From assembly GCA_023393375.1 (NCBI GenBank), contig JAEWLI010000007.1, positions 1 through 44,309 on the forward strand: a stretch of 44,309 nucleotides of DNA, written 5' to 3'. The DNA is from Bacteroidota bacterium. Lineage in GTDB: Bacteria; Bacteroidota; Bacteroidia; Cytophagales; Cyclobacteriaceae. Position 1 is the first letter of the stretch; each line of letters begins with the position of its first letter. Position numbers and translations under genes: made by a program. Shown here piece by piece: positions 34,287-42,246 of this stretch. Under the pieces are notes generated by a model. That model was not told the origin of the DNA. It worked only from the letters and a program-made list of their open reading frames with translations, and did not search any database.

Positions 34287-35042
34287 TTATTCCTCATAAT
34301 CATTGATCCAGTAGTTTAATCCCACCAAAGCGGTTAGGGATATAATGCCTAAAAAAGTATTCCCGCTATTCGATTTTTTTGAAAGTAAAGCCATATTTCC
34401 AGGCTTGAATGACGTTTTCTGATAGATCATATAATTATTGCGGGAGTCGAATATATACAAATCATTTCGGGGGGATTGAATGATTTCCGATACCCAAAAA
34501 ATTGATTCAATAGAGGATTCATTTTCAAATGATTCTGAAGTTGAAAAAGTTAAACGGCTTCTAAACCATAATGGGGATTCTTCCATTGCGAAATCATATT
34601 TGTCTACTTTTACTTCACCATTATCGTATTTCATTCTTTTCTTTACCTTTTTATCTGCAGGTAACTCTTCAGGAATATAATCCCCTAACATCATTCTTGT
34701 GCCTTCAATATAAGATAACGGCGCAATATAATTAATACGATCGCTGTATCCAGCCATATTATCAGCCCAATAGGTGATGGATTCACTATTTAAAATCATC
34801 GCTGATTTCTTCCAATCAATAAAAAGTGGTTTTTCAGTCTTATTATAAATATAAATGTTCATCGGAATTAGATTCCCTGAGAATCTATATCGTATATCCA
34901 GCGTGTCATTTACAAACACAAATTCGTGATTATCGTCAAGTGGATCATCACTGCTAAAGGTAACAAAGCGGTGTGTGGAACTGCAACTAAATAAAGAAAC
35001 TGCGATCAGCAGAAGAGAGGTTTGGGAGATAAAATTTTTCAT
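34287..35042 (-). CDS. Lipoprotein, unknown function
   Basis: This 251-aa protein has a lipoprotein signal peptide: a hydrophobic stretch ISQTSLLLIAVSLF followed by SC, with the lipidated Cys at about residue 20 (LFSCSSTHRF). The mature part is beta-rich, with no catalytic motif seen, and ends in a hydrophobic segment (TFLGIISLTALVGLNYWIND). I recognise no family, though proteins of this shape are common as outer-membrane lipoproteins in Bacteroidota. It is convergent with the cco cluster and lies downstream of aroE on the same strand, 104 bp away. Confidence 0.75.
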   Translation of the reverse strand: MKNFISQTSLLLIAVSLFSCSSTHRFVTFSSDDPLDDNHEFVFVNDTLDIRYRFSGNLIPMNIYIYNKTEKPLFIDWKKSAMILNSESITYWADNMAGYSDRINYIAPLSYIEGTRMMLGDYIPEELPADKKVKKRMKYDNGEVKVDKYDFAMEESPLWFRSRLTFSTSESFENESSIESIFWVSEIIQSPRNDLYIFDSRNNYMIYQKTSFKPGNMALLSKKSNSGNTFLGIISLTALVGLNYWINDYEE

Positions 35043-35146
35043 GCTATGAGAATATGATTAACAATCTATTAACATATTCTAAAAGCAAATAACAAGCCAG
35101 AAGTTAGCTGCGGGTTAAGGATTTGTGGACAAGGTTTTGATTGAAT

Positions 35147-35887
35147 TTAACCATTCCAGATCTCCCATGACTTTTCAGCTTGCAGATGAAGCATTTCTAA
35201 GCCATTCTTCACATTAGCCCCTTTTATAGCTCCCAAAGTCATCATTTTAGTTTCCTCAGGATTATAAACCAGATCATATAAATAATGTGCATCTCCCAAT
35301 AGATCGTACCTTAGATCTGGACAACTCCCAGTCTGTGGGCTCATCCCAAGTGGTGTGGTATTTATGATCAATTGGTGTGAATGGTAATAGGTCGTTTCTT
35401 TGTTTAATTTTTCATAAGTGAGATCCCCTGCACCGGATTGACGGGAAATTAACAAATTGGGTATATTAAGGTCATTTAAGGCAGCAATCACAGCTTTTGA
35501 TGCTCCTCCTGAACCCAACACCAGTGCTTTGAAATTCAATTGAGGAAGCCAGTTTTCAAGTGACCTTTTAAATCCATAATAGTCTGAATTATAACCAATG
35601 AGGATACCTCGCTCATCTACTTTTATCACATTGACTGCACCAACTTTTTCAGCACTACTATCAAACTGATGAAGGAATTGCTTGACTTCCTGTTTGTATG
35701 GAATAGTCACATTAAGACCTTTTAATCCCGAAATTGAAGCAATCAGTGAAGGAAATTCATTGATGTTTTTTAATTCAAACAATTCATAACGGCAATTGGG
35801 AATGTGCTCTTTTTCGAATTTTGAAGTGAAATATTTTTTAGAAAAGGAGTGGCTTAGAGGAAAACCGATAAGTCCATAAGTGTTCAT
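35147..35887 (-). CDS. aroE: Shikimate dehydrogenase
   Basis: This 246-aa NADP-dependent enzyme reduces 3-dehydroshikimate to shikimate in aromatic amino-acid synthesis. The substrate-binding half has GLIGFPLSHSFS at the N-terminus and the catalytic Lys in NVTIPYKQEVKQF. Its nucleotide half has VLGSGGASKAVIAAL, with NSDYYGFKRSLE in between. It is slightly shorter than the E. coli enzyme (272 aa), as is usual in Bacteroidota. The start codon overlaps the stop of the DUF368 gene by four bases (ATGA), so its expression depends on that gene. Confidence 0.94.
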   Translation of the reverse strand: MNTYGLIGFPLSHSFSKKYFTSKFEKEHIPNCRYELFELKNINEFPSLIASISGLKGLNVTIPYKQEVKQFLHQFDSSAEKVGAVNVIKVDERGILIGYNSDYYGFKRSLENWLPQLNFKALVLGSGGASKAVIAALNDLNIPNLLISRQSGAGDLTYEKLNKETTYYHSHQLIINTTPLGMSPQTGSCPDLRYDLLGDAHYLYDLVYNPEETKMMTLGAIKGANVKNGLEMLHLQAEKSWEIWNG

Positions 35888-36831
35888 AAGCCTTTCTTTT
35901 CACCCATACGTTCTACAAGCCAAACACAAAAAAAGCCGAAAATAATAAAACCGATTGCGGCCAAATTACCGGCGGTGGTAAGATCGGGAAAAAACCGTTC
36001 GTAACTGCTTACAATTTTTGCCCCGTCTTTCAGGATAAAATTACCTGCCTGATCAGACAAATAGATTTCGTGTTTCCAGGGCCATATTATCAACAATGAC
36101 CCTAGGATAAATCCGGTTAGTAAGGCAATAGTACCATCCCTGAATTTTTCCAATATGTACGCAATCGCCCTGGATAATATAACCAGGCCAACTACACACC
36201 CCACACCTACCGGTATTAATATTTTTAAATCAAATTCAGGTACTGCCTGAAGGAAAATCAATTCATAATTACCTAATAGGATCAATACAAAAGAACCGGA
36301 CAATCCTGGCAACAACATGCTGCTCATTGCTACTATACCGCAAATAATCAGGTAAAAAAATCCATCATTCTGACTTGCCGGCCTAAAAAAAGAAATTGCC
36401 ACTGCTATAGCAGTACCTATGACCAACATCAAAACCACTCCACCATGCCAGCGATTTATTTTTTTCCCAACAAAATAAACAGAAGCCAGAATGAGACCAA
36501 AAAAATAAGCCCATACCTGCACCGGGTAATGTTCAAAAAGAAATTTTAATAACCTCCCCAATGTGATCAGGCTAATGCCCACTCCAAAGAAAAGGGATAG
36601 AAGAAAAGGAAGATTAACATGTTGGGAAAGCTCTTTCCATTTAAATGAAAAAAACAGCTTAATGGCTTTAAAATCCAACGATTTCAAAGAATTGATCAGT
36701 TCTTCATAAATATTGGTAATAAACGCAATGGTGCCACCAGAAACGCCAGGGATCACATTGGCAGCCCCAACCCCCACTCCTTTTATAAATAGCAGGAGAT
36801 AGTCTATAAACCGTCTTACACTATTGCCCAT
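35884..36831 (-). CDS. DUF368 membrane protein, undecaprenyl-phosphate translocase family
   Basis: This 315-aa integral membrane protein has about eight or nine helices and the family signature GVGVGAANVIPGVSGGTIAFI near the N-terminus; a second copy-like motif (MLLPGLSGSFVLILLGNYE) appears in the middle. DUF368 proteins have recently been reported to flip undecaprenyl phosphate back across the membrane, recycling the carrier lipid for peptidoglycan and O-antigen. That fits an envelope-biosynthesis role here. It sits between comA (10 bp away) and aroE (4-bp overlap), an operon whose members are not obviously related. Confidence 0.9.
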   Translation of the reverse strand: MGNSVRRFIDYLLLFIKGVGVGAANVIPGVSGGTIAFITNIYEELINSLKSLDFKAIKLFFSFKWKELSQHVNLPFLLSLFFGVGISLITLGRLLKFLFEHYPVQVWAYFFGLILASVYFVGKKINRWHGGVVLMLVIGTAIAVAISFFRPASQNDGFFYLIICGIVAMSSMLLPGLSGSFVLILLGNYELIFLQAVPEFDLKILIPVGVGCVVGLVILSRAIAYILEKFRDGTIALLTGFILGSLLIIWPWKHEIYLSDQAGNFILKDGAKIVSSYERFFPDLTTAGNLAAIGFIIFGFFCVWLVERMGEKKGL

Positions 36832-36841
36832 ATATTCTGAT

Positions 36842-37624
36842 TTACAATTGGTTATCTTCTTTGAGCAGGTTGAGAAAATGAGTAAAGGTATCGCCTCTTA
36901 ATCCCAATCTCAAAGTTTCCAATGGTATGATCTCATTAGGTGCTATATTTCCAAGGTTTACATTTGCCCCAAGCAGTTTGATAAACCAAACTTGTTGGGC
37001 CTTTTGTGGTGCTTCCCAAATGATTTTTTCGAATGGGATCTTTGTCAGGATTTCTTCTACCAAGCCTGAACGCACTTCGCCGCTCGATCTGAACAATCCT
37101 ACATTTCCACCTTCACGAGCCTCTCCTATTACCTTCCAAGATCCCGCGTCCAGTTCTGCTTGCATTTGGCTGATCCATTTATACGGAGGTATTATCTTCT
37201 CGGCATCTTTGGAACCAACTTCTGACAGAACTGTGACATATTTAGAAACTTTTCTAATATATTCACACTTCACATCATGGTCGATCTCTATGGAGCCATC
37301 CGAAACTTCAGCAAACTCCATATTGTATTTTTCCAAAACCTTTAAATAATCATCAAACTGCCCCCTTACAATGAAGCTTTCGAAAAGAGTGCCTCCAAAA
37401 TAAGTGGGAATACCCAACTCGTTATATAATTTGATCTTGTCTTTTAGATTAGGGGTGACAAATGAAGTAGCCCAACCCAATTTTACAATATCCACATAAT
37501 CACCACAGACACTAATAAAATCTTCCACTTCTCTTAAACTAAACCCCTTATCCATAGCCATAGTGAAACCAGTCTGGCGTGGCTTTTTAGTTCTTTCCGG
37601 TAGTTTTTTCAGAAAATAATTCAT
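36842..37624 (-). CDS. comA: Phosphosulfolactate synthase (ComA family)
   Basis: This 260-aa TIM-barrel protein belongs to the ComA family, which adds sulfite to phosphoenolpyruvate to form (R)-phosphosulfolactate, the first step of coenzyme M synthesis in methanogens. Visible family segments are TKKPRQTGFTMAMDKGF, VDIVKLGWATSFV, YFGGTLFE, EVSDGSIEI, VLSEVGSKD and VIGEAREGGNVGLF. Bacteroidota do not make coenzyme M, so a role in sulfonate metabolism, for example supplying cysteate for sulfonolipids of the capnine type, is a reasonable but unproven reading. No comB, comC or comDE gene is nearby. It is the first gene of the comA-DUF368-aroE transcript and has a TAAATTTG element upstream. Confidence 0.87.
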   Translation of the reverse strand: MNYFLKKLPERTKKPRQTGFTMAMDKGFSLREVEDFISVCGDYVDIVKLGWATSFVTPNLKDKIKLYNELGIPTYFGGTLFESFIVRGQFDDYLKVLEKYNMEFAEVSDGSIEIDHDVKCEYIRKVSKYVTVLSEVGSKDAEKIIPPYKWISQMQAELDAGSWKVIGEAREGGNVGLFRSSGEVRSGLVEEILTKIPFEKIIWEAPQKAQQVWFIKLLGANVNLGNIAPNEIIPLETLRLGLRGDTFTHFLNLLKEDNQL

Positions 37625-37661
37625 TACATTCCCTTATACACTTATTATTCAAAAGATTCGG

Positions 37662-37669
37662 CAAATTTA
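37662..37669 (-). promoter_or_regulatory. Candidate -7 promoter element of comA
   Basis: The minus strand reads TAAATTTG, matching TAnnTTTG, 37 bases upstream of the comA ATG. A TTG is present upstream but at 23 rather than 19-21 nt spacing. Confidence 0.4.
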
Positions 37670-37784
37670 TAATTGCATTCGATAAATCCGTGCAATTTAA
37701 GGCAATTTTTTATAACTGCGAACAAATTAAAATGAAACTTTAACCGTCGGCAACAAAGGCGGTCAATGGAAAATAAAATTTAAT

Positions 37785-37795
37785 ATGATAATCAT
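37785..37795. promoter_or_regulatory. Fur-box-like palindrome
   Basis: ATGATAATCAT is a perfect 11-bp palindrome equal to the core of the classical Fur box. Matching decays outside the core. It lies about 160 bp before comA and 500 bp before the sigma gene, so the target is unclear. Confidence 0.3.
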
Positions 37796-37806
37796 TTTAT
37801 AGTACA

Positions 37807-37852
37807 CCTGCAATATTGCATACCTCTTATATTATAATTCCATTATTGCAGG
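37807..37852. repeat. Inverted repeat with internal palindrome
   Basis: CCTGCAAT (37807-37814) pairs with ATTGCAGG (37845-37852). The left arm also sits in the 12-bp palindrome TGCAATATTGCA (37809-37820). The three TGCAAT/ATTGCA half-sites may be binding sites for one dimeric regulator. Confidence 0.3.
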
Positions 37853-38293
37853 GGGTTAATTGAGTAGCTGTTTGTACTTCAGGTTACATCATACCACTTG
37901 TAAAGGTGCTTTATTCAAGCGTAGAATGGGTATCCAATAATCTTATGAGAGAACTGGTTACTATCAAAAATAAATATTTCTTATTTCATCCATGCTTGAA
38001 TTAGTACTTTATTTATAATAAATATACTCATTTATTGAATAAATATTTCATCATCTTGGTAAAACTTTAAACACCAATGAATTAATGAATGAAACTTTTT
38101 GTTAATAAAAATAGTATGTATAGGGTAGCGGTTGAACAATTATTAAAAACACATGAACTATACAATAACCAAATCAATAAACGTTCGTAATATAATCGGC
38201 AAATCAACAGGTGAGAATACATAGGTTATGATTTTACTTTAAGAGATTCCAAATAATACATATAAAATAGATATTACTTAATCAAAATTTGTA

Positions 38294-39160
38294 ATGCGTC
38301 AACTAAAAATCACTCAGTCGATCACCAACCGGGATAGCAAAACCCTCGAAAAATATTTTAATGAAGTATCTAAAGAAGAACTTTTATCACCCGAGCAGGA
38401 AGTTGATCTGGCCAGGAGAATTAAAACTGGCGACCGACAGGCATTGGAAAAATTGGTGAAAGCAAATCTTAGGTTTGTTGTATCTGTGGCAAAACAATAT
38501 CAGCACAGTAAGGTTCCGCTGAACGATTTGATTAATGAAGGTAATATTGGTTTGGTGAAAGCTGCGCAAAAATTTGATGAAACTAAAGGTTTTAAGTTTA
38601 TATCATATGCCGTATGGTGGATCAGGCAGTCGATCATGCAAGCTTTAGCCGACAACTCCCGGTTTATCAGGATTCCTGTGAATAAAGTAGGGGCTTTGTC
38701 CAAAATCAAGGAAGCGGTGACCGTGATGGAACAAAAGTTTGAGCGTGAACCAACTGCAGAAGAGCTTGCTGATTTTCTAAATGTTACAGTGGAAGATATC
38801 AAGTCAGCAACAGATGCCATTTCCAGTCATTCTTCACTTGATGCACCGTTTGTAGAAGGAGAGTCGAACTCTTTGATTGATGTTTTGGAGAATAGCGATG
38901 CGGACGATGTGGCTGGTGCTTTGGAATACCGAAATTCACTACGAATTGAAATTGAAAGATTGTTGGTGCACCTTACCGAACGTGAAAGGGAAGTAATCAA
39001 ACAATATTTTGGAATTGGTTGTGAATCTAAGCTTTCCTTGGAAGACATTGGAAGTGACTTGGGTTTGACTCGTGAAAGGGTAAGGCAAATCAAGGAAAAA
39101 GCATTAAGGAAACTTCGAACAAAAACAAGTATAAAATTGCTAAAACCCTATTTGTGCTAG
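38294..39160 (+). CDS. RpoD-like sigma-70 factor, copy 2
   Basis: This 288-aa sigma factor aligns without gaps with the copy at 17561-18430 and differs by one extra C-terminal Ser in that copy. Regions 1.2 to 2.4 are almost the same (MRQLKITQSITNRDS; FKFISYAVWWIRQSIMQAL). Regions 3 and the 3-4 linker are the most changed (KIKEAVTVMEQKFEREPTAEE versus the other copy). The helix-turn-helix LTRERVRQIKEKALRKLR is close but not equal, so promoter preference could differ. It is monocistronic, with a 669-bp upstream region. It is a lineage-specific paralogue; which copy, if either, is housekeeping cannot be told here. Confidence 0.92.
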   Translation: MRQLKITQSITNRDSKTLEKYFNEVSKEELLSPEQEVDLARRIKTGDRQALEKLVKANLRFVVSVAKQYQHSKVPLNDLINEGNIGLVKAAQKFDETKGFKFISYAVWWIRQSIMQALADNSRFIRIPVNKVGALSKIKEAVTVMEQKFEREPTAEELADFLNVTVEDIKSATDAISSHSSLDAPFVEGESNSLIDVLENSDADDVAGALEYRNSLRIEIERLLVHLTEREREVIKQYFGIGCESKLSLEDIGSDLGLTRERVRQIKEKALRKLRTKTSIKLLKPYLC

Positions 39161-39232
39161 TCAATCCTTGAATAACATTTAATAATAATAATAACGATAA
39201 GGGCTTCGAAAGGAGCTTTTTTATTTAAGTAA

Positions 39233-39688
39233 TCAGGTTTTAATAAATATTTGGGCACCGGTGTCTCCAATCTTTACACTAAGACGATTACCACCGTTAT
39301 AAGCTGTTACCTTTTTCCCTTTTTTACCAAAATAAATGTGATCAATATCTTTAAGTGTTACATAGATGGTTAATGTCTCTGGAGTAGAACTACTTATGAT
39401 TCCGAGTTTATGTAAAAGTCCTGACCTGCGTAAAATCAGTTTACCGCCCTTCATTTGTAATCCAGTTTGATCGATAATTTGAGATCCTCCTTCAATGGCA
39501 ATCTTTTGATCATCACCTTGTTGAATATACAATTGGCAGGCAAAGTTTACTTCAATCTCCTCAAGATCGGGGATTTGTATGATATTCAACATGGGAGTGG
39601 AAGGCATTTCTGTTTCCTTAATTTCCATAATGATCAATAACACCACAACAACACCAATAATCCCACAATTGATAAAATCTCTCTTCAT
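39233..39688 (-). CDS. GIN-domain-like (DUF2807) anchored protein, short
   Basis: This 151-aa protein has an N-terminal membrane helix or uncleaved signal (about 8-22, CGIIGVVVVLLIIM). A beta-helical segment follows: EIEVNFACQLYIQQGDDQKI matches the opening pattern of the GIN/DUF2807 domain (expected form FDEIEVxxxxxVxIxQGxxxxV). The domain is shorter than the usual 180-200 residues and stops after LSVKIGDTGAQIFIKT, so it may be truncated or a half-domain. Such proteins are envelope-located in Bacteroidota, with an unknown, possibly adhesive role. The family call is tentative. Confidence 0.6.
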   Translation of the reverse strand: MKRDFINCGIIGVVVVLLIIMEIKETEMPSTPMLNIIQIPDLEEIEVNFACQLYIQQGDDQKIAIEGGSQIIDQTGLQMKGGKLILRRSGLLHKLGIISSSTPETLTIYVTLKDIDHIYFGKKGKKVTAYNGGNRLSVKIGDTGAQIFIKT

Positions 39689-39895
39689 TCCAAAAATATT
39701 CTATTGAGGAGATGCACGAAAATTCAATTTCGTTGCATGGGATTGTATCTTTTTTTCTTTTGTAAAAAAAAGCAGTGAATAAACCCAATTACTAACTATT
39801 TATTGTTGTCATGAAAATTAAAAATGGGAAACCAACCAAAAAATGAATGAACAATAATCATCATTATCTAAATTTGAATGGTTTAGTAAAAATCC

Positions 39896-40471
39896 ATGAA
39901 AAAAACAGAAAAAATATTAATCGTGCTATTTATATTAGGGCAAATAATGCGCCTGACATATCTTTCAGGTGGCACATTTATATCAATATTTTCAGGCACC
40001 CTACTCGCAATATTTTATCTCATCCTAAGTGTACCATTAATGAGCGGGCTTAATTTCAAACACTTATTCTCAAAAAATCACCAGATCAAAAAATATCAGA
40101 TTCTTTTAACTTTTTTTCTGGGCATATCTTTCTGTATCTGTACTATGGGGATATTGTTCAAACTTCAGATATTCACCGAAGCGAATATCTTCCTGTTGGT
40201 GGGAATTTTGTCTTTAGCTGGCTCCTCCACTTTATTTGTTATTAAATGTAGAAACGCCTGGATCTACCAGGATGCTATCGTTCGAATAATATCATTTGCA
40301 GTACTATCTGGCTTATTATTGATCATTCCTTTCAAATCTATCGTTGATTTATATTTTAACAAGTATCCTGAGTATGCAAACGCACTCAAAGAACAATTGG
40401 ACAACCCCCATGATGATGAAATCAGGTGGAGAGTATTGGAAGAAAGGGAGAAAATAAACCATGAAAGATAG
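39896..40471 (+). CDS. Multi-pass membrane protein, unknown (5 helices)
   Basis: This 191-aa protein has about five hydrophobic segments (residues 6-22, 28-50, 66-90, 95-112, 126-146) and an amphipathic charged tail ending EEIRW-like and REKINHER. The basic first residues (MKKTEK) and first helix suggest a membrane-inserted start. It resembles small GldL-like Bacteroidota membrane proteins in shape, but I can name no family. It starts 32 bp upstream of corA on the same strand and may be co-transcribed with it. Frames inside it on other strands are discarded. Confidence 0.7.
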   Translation: MKKTEKILIVLFILGQIMRLTYLSGGTFISIFSGTLLAIFYLILSVPLMSGLNFKHLFSKNHQIKKYQILLTFFLGISFCICTMGILFKLQIFTEANIFLLVGILSLAGSSTLFVIKCRNAWIYQDAIVRIISFAVLSGLLLIIPFKSIVDLYFNKYPEYANALKEQLDNPHDDEIRWRVLEEREKINHER

Positions 40472-40503
40472 TAATCCATTGCCATATTTAAATTTCCTCT
40501 ATT

Positions 40504-41568
40504 ATGACAAAATTTTTTAAAGGTCGTTCCAAAAAAATTGGTTTGCCACCCGGAACAATTGATTATACTGGTGAACAACCCATTCATCCCACCAAATTAT
40601 CATTATTCACATATCGGCATGACCGACTGGAGGAAAAAGAAATCTCCCAAATATCAGAAGCACTTGAACCTTCTGGAAAATTCGATGTGACATGGATCAA
40701 TATCGATGGCAATCAAAATCATGAAGGTATTGAGAAATTATGCAACGCATTTCAAATCCATCCACTCACCATTGAGGACATACTGACTCCCGAACAACGT
40801 CCTAAGATGGAAGATAATGCAGATTATGTTTTTTTGGTTTTAAAGATGCTCTCTTTCAATGAAAAAAATGCTACACTTGAGCATGAACAGGTAAGTTTGC
40901 TTTTGACCAAAGATCATGTAATTTCTTTTCAGGAACGTCCTGGCGATCCGTTTGAAATTATCAGGAGCCGGCTTCGTGCAGGTAAAGGTAAGATAAAAAA
41001 TAAGGGTGCCGATTATCTTTTCTATGCGTTGGTAGATACCATCGTTGATTATTACTTTGTCGTTCTGGAAAAAGTAGGAGACCGTCTGGAAGAAATTGAA
41101 GATAATTTGCTGGATAACCCTTCTACAAACACCTTGAATAATCTTCACAAGATCAAAAAAGAAATCATCTCTTTAAGGCGACTGCTTTGGCCATTAAGAG
41201 AAGCCCTCTATAAGCTGGAAAGGGATGAAATAAAACTGATCAAACGTGAAACACAAATATATATCAGGGATATTTATGACCATACCATCCAAATTATCGA
41301 AACGGTAGAATCATTCAGGGATATGGTTTCGGGCATGATCGATCTTTACCAATCATCCATCAGCAACCGGTTGAACCAGGTGATGAAGGTATTGACCATC
41401 ATATCTACCATTTTTATTCCCCTTACTTTTATCACCGGTCTTTATGGAATGAACTTCGATCATATTCCAGAGTTGCACTGGCGATATGGATATTATGCCG
41501 TATGGGGTTTGTCCATAACCGTAGTCACTGTGATGCTGACGATTTTCAGGAAGAATAATTGGTTGTAG
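40504..41568 (+). CDS. corA: CorA magnesium/cobalt transporter
   Basis: This 354-aa pentameric divalent-cation channel has a large cytosolic alpha/beta domain (1-290) and a long stalk helix. Two C-terminal membrane helices (about 292-313 and 328-349) follow, with the GMN selectivity motif in FITGLYGMNFDHIPE. The loop between helices keeps the acidic/aromatic pattern of the family. Mg2+ is the usual substrate, and Co2+ and Ni2+ can also pass. It follows the membrane protein at 39896 by 32 bp. No M-box riboswitch is seen in front of it. Confidence 0.95.
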   Translation: MTKFFKGRSKKIGLPPGTIDYTGEQPIHPTKLSLFTYRHDRLEEKEISQISEALEPSGKFDVTWINIDGNQNHEGIEKLCNAFQIHPLTIEDILTPEQRPKMEDNADYVFLVLKMLSFNEKNATLEHEQVSLLLTKDHVISFQERPGDPFEIIRSRLRAGKGKIKNKGADYLFYALVDTIVDYYFVVLEKVGDRLEEIEDNLLDNPSTNTLNNLHKIKKEIISLRRLLWPLREALYKLERDEIKLIKRETQIYIRDIYDHTIQIIETVESFRDMVSGMIDLYQSSISNRLNQVMKVLTIISTIFIPLTFITGLYGMNFDHIPELHWRYGYYAVWGLSITVVTVMLTIFRKNNWL

Positions 41569-41665
41569 TGAGAATGCCTAATTTACTACTGCAATTATTA
41601 GCACAAAGTATTGTACGCCAATGTCGCTAAGATAAATTGTCATTTCTTAGGATATTTGCGATCAT

Positions 41666-41715
41666 CCTTTCTTCGCGTTCTCTGCGGATAAACCTTTCTT
41701 TGCGTTCTCTGCGGT
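41666..41715. repeat. Tandem 23-bp intergenic repeat (GCAGAGAACGCAAAG type)
   Basis: Two near-identical units lie at 41666-41688 and 41693-41715 with a 27-bp period; they differ at one internal base and the last base. On the minus strand each reads CCGCAGAGAACGC followed by AAAGAAAGG or GAAGAAAGG. A shorter echo lies just upstream (TTTGCGATCATCC, 41656-41668). I recall motifs of this kind as dispersed intergenic repeats in many bacteria. They lie in the gap between corA and the next convergent gene, so they could also affect RNA 3' ends. Confidence 0.65.
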
Positions 41716-41789
41716 TATTTTATCCAGCCAATAAAAGTTTGGTTCTTATTTGTCCGGGTTAAGTAGGAAGTATTTATTCAAAGAGTATT

Positions 41790-42164
41790 CTATTCCGGAA
41801 AAATGTTGATCTTGTGCAATTGAGCAAATTTCAGCCAATCACCATTAGGAACTTCCTCAAGATGATGTAGCAATGACTGAGTAACATAAATAAATGCATT
41901 GTGTGTGTTGTCTATTTGTCTTTGATACTCTTCACCCTCAAAATCATCAAGCACTTTCAGAACAGTCTCACTTACTGCATATAAATCACATATGATGTTG
42001 GTATTGGCATCAGCTGGAAATATATAAGGATATACTCCGGCATTATACATTTTATAACCAGGTAAATTGATGTTTCGATGTAAAAGAATACATCCTTTCA
42101 AAAGATGATTTGCAGCCCCTCCTTCACGAAGCGTACCATATACTAAGAGTCGATGTTCCTTCAT
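41790..42164 (-). CDS. Gamma-glutamylcyclotransferase-like (AIG2/GGCT fold) protein
   Basis: This 124-aa protein shows the GGCT-fold start HRLLVYGTLREGGAANHLL and a conserved acidic segment VLDDFEGEEYQRQ, where the Glu is the likely general acid/base. Members release 5-oxoproline from gamma-glutamyl compounds, but many bacterial ones have no tested substrate. The ATG at 42164 is preferred over an upstream ATG at 42227. The upstream 21 residues would be encoded across the trxA terminator and do not look like the family. It is transcribed away from corA and lies downstream of trxA on the same strand. Confidence 0.83.
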   Translation of the reverse strand: MKEHRLLVYGTLREGGAANHLLKGCILLHRNINLPGYKMYNAGVYPYIFPADANTNIICDLYAVSETVLKVLDDFEGEEYQRQIDNTHNAFIYVTQSLLHHLEEVPNGDWLKFAQLHKINIFPE

Positions 42165-42196
42165 ATAATTAATCTTACCTGATATTCTTTGGGCAT

Positions 42197-42224
42197 AAAA
42201 AAACCTGTTAAAATAAACAGGTTT
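42197..42224 (-). terminator. Intrinsic terminator of trxA
   Basis: AAACCTGTT (42201-42209) and AACAGGTTT (42216-42224) form a 9-bp stem with a 6-nt loop. On the minus strand it is followed by a seven-base T-tract. It lies 23 bases after the trxA stop. Confidence 0.88.
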
Positions 42225-42246
42225 CATTTTATTGAAGAAAATTTCA

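Larger units (their letters stand above)
37625..38293. other. 669-bp non-coding divergent region before the second sigma gene
   Basis: No credible gene is seen; the best frame (38152-38223, 23 codons) is too short. It holds a comA promoter candidate, a Fur-box-like palindrome (37785-37795) and a dyad of CCTGCAAT/ATTGCAGG arms with TGCAATATTGCA (37807-37852). The long AT-rich stretch from 37940 to 38290 has no clear TAnnTTTG promoter for the sigma gene. Confidence 0.5.

Noticed and set aside
38152..38223. 23-codon frame in the gap before the second sigma gene
   Set aside because: Too short, AT-driven composition, no sign of coding bias or family.
39201..39222. Possible terminator after the second sigma gene
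   Set aside because: A T-tract follows GGGCTTCGAAAGGAGC, but the stem has mismatches and only a few pairs; not strong enough to list.
42165..42227. N-terminal extension of the gamma-glutamylcyclotransferase-like gene
   Set aside because: The stretch would run through the trxA terminator hairpin, and the family fold begins at the ATG at 42164.
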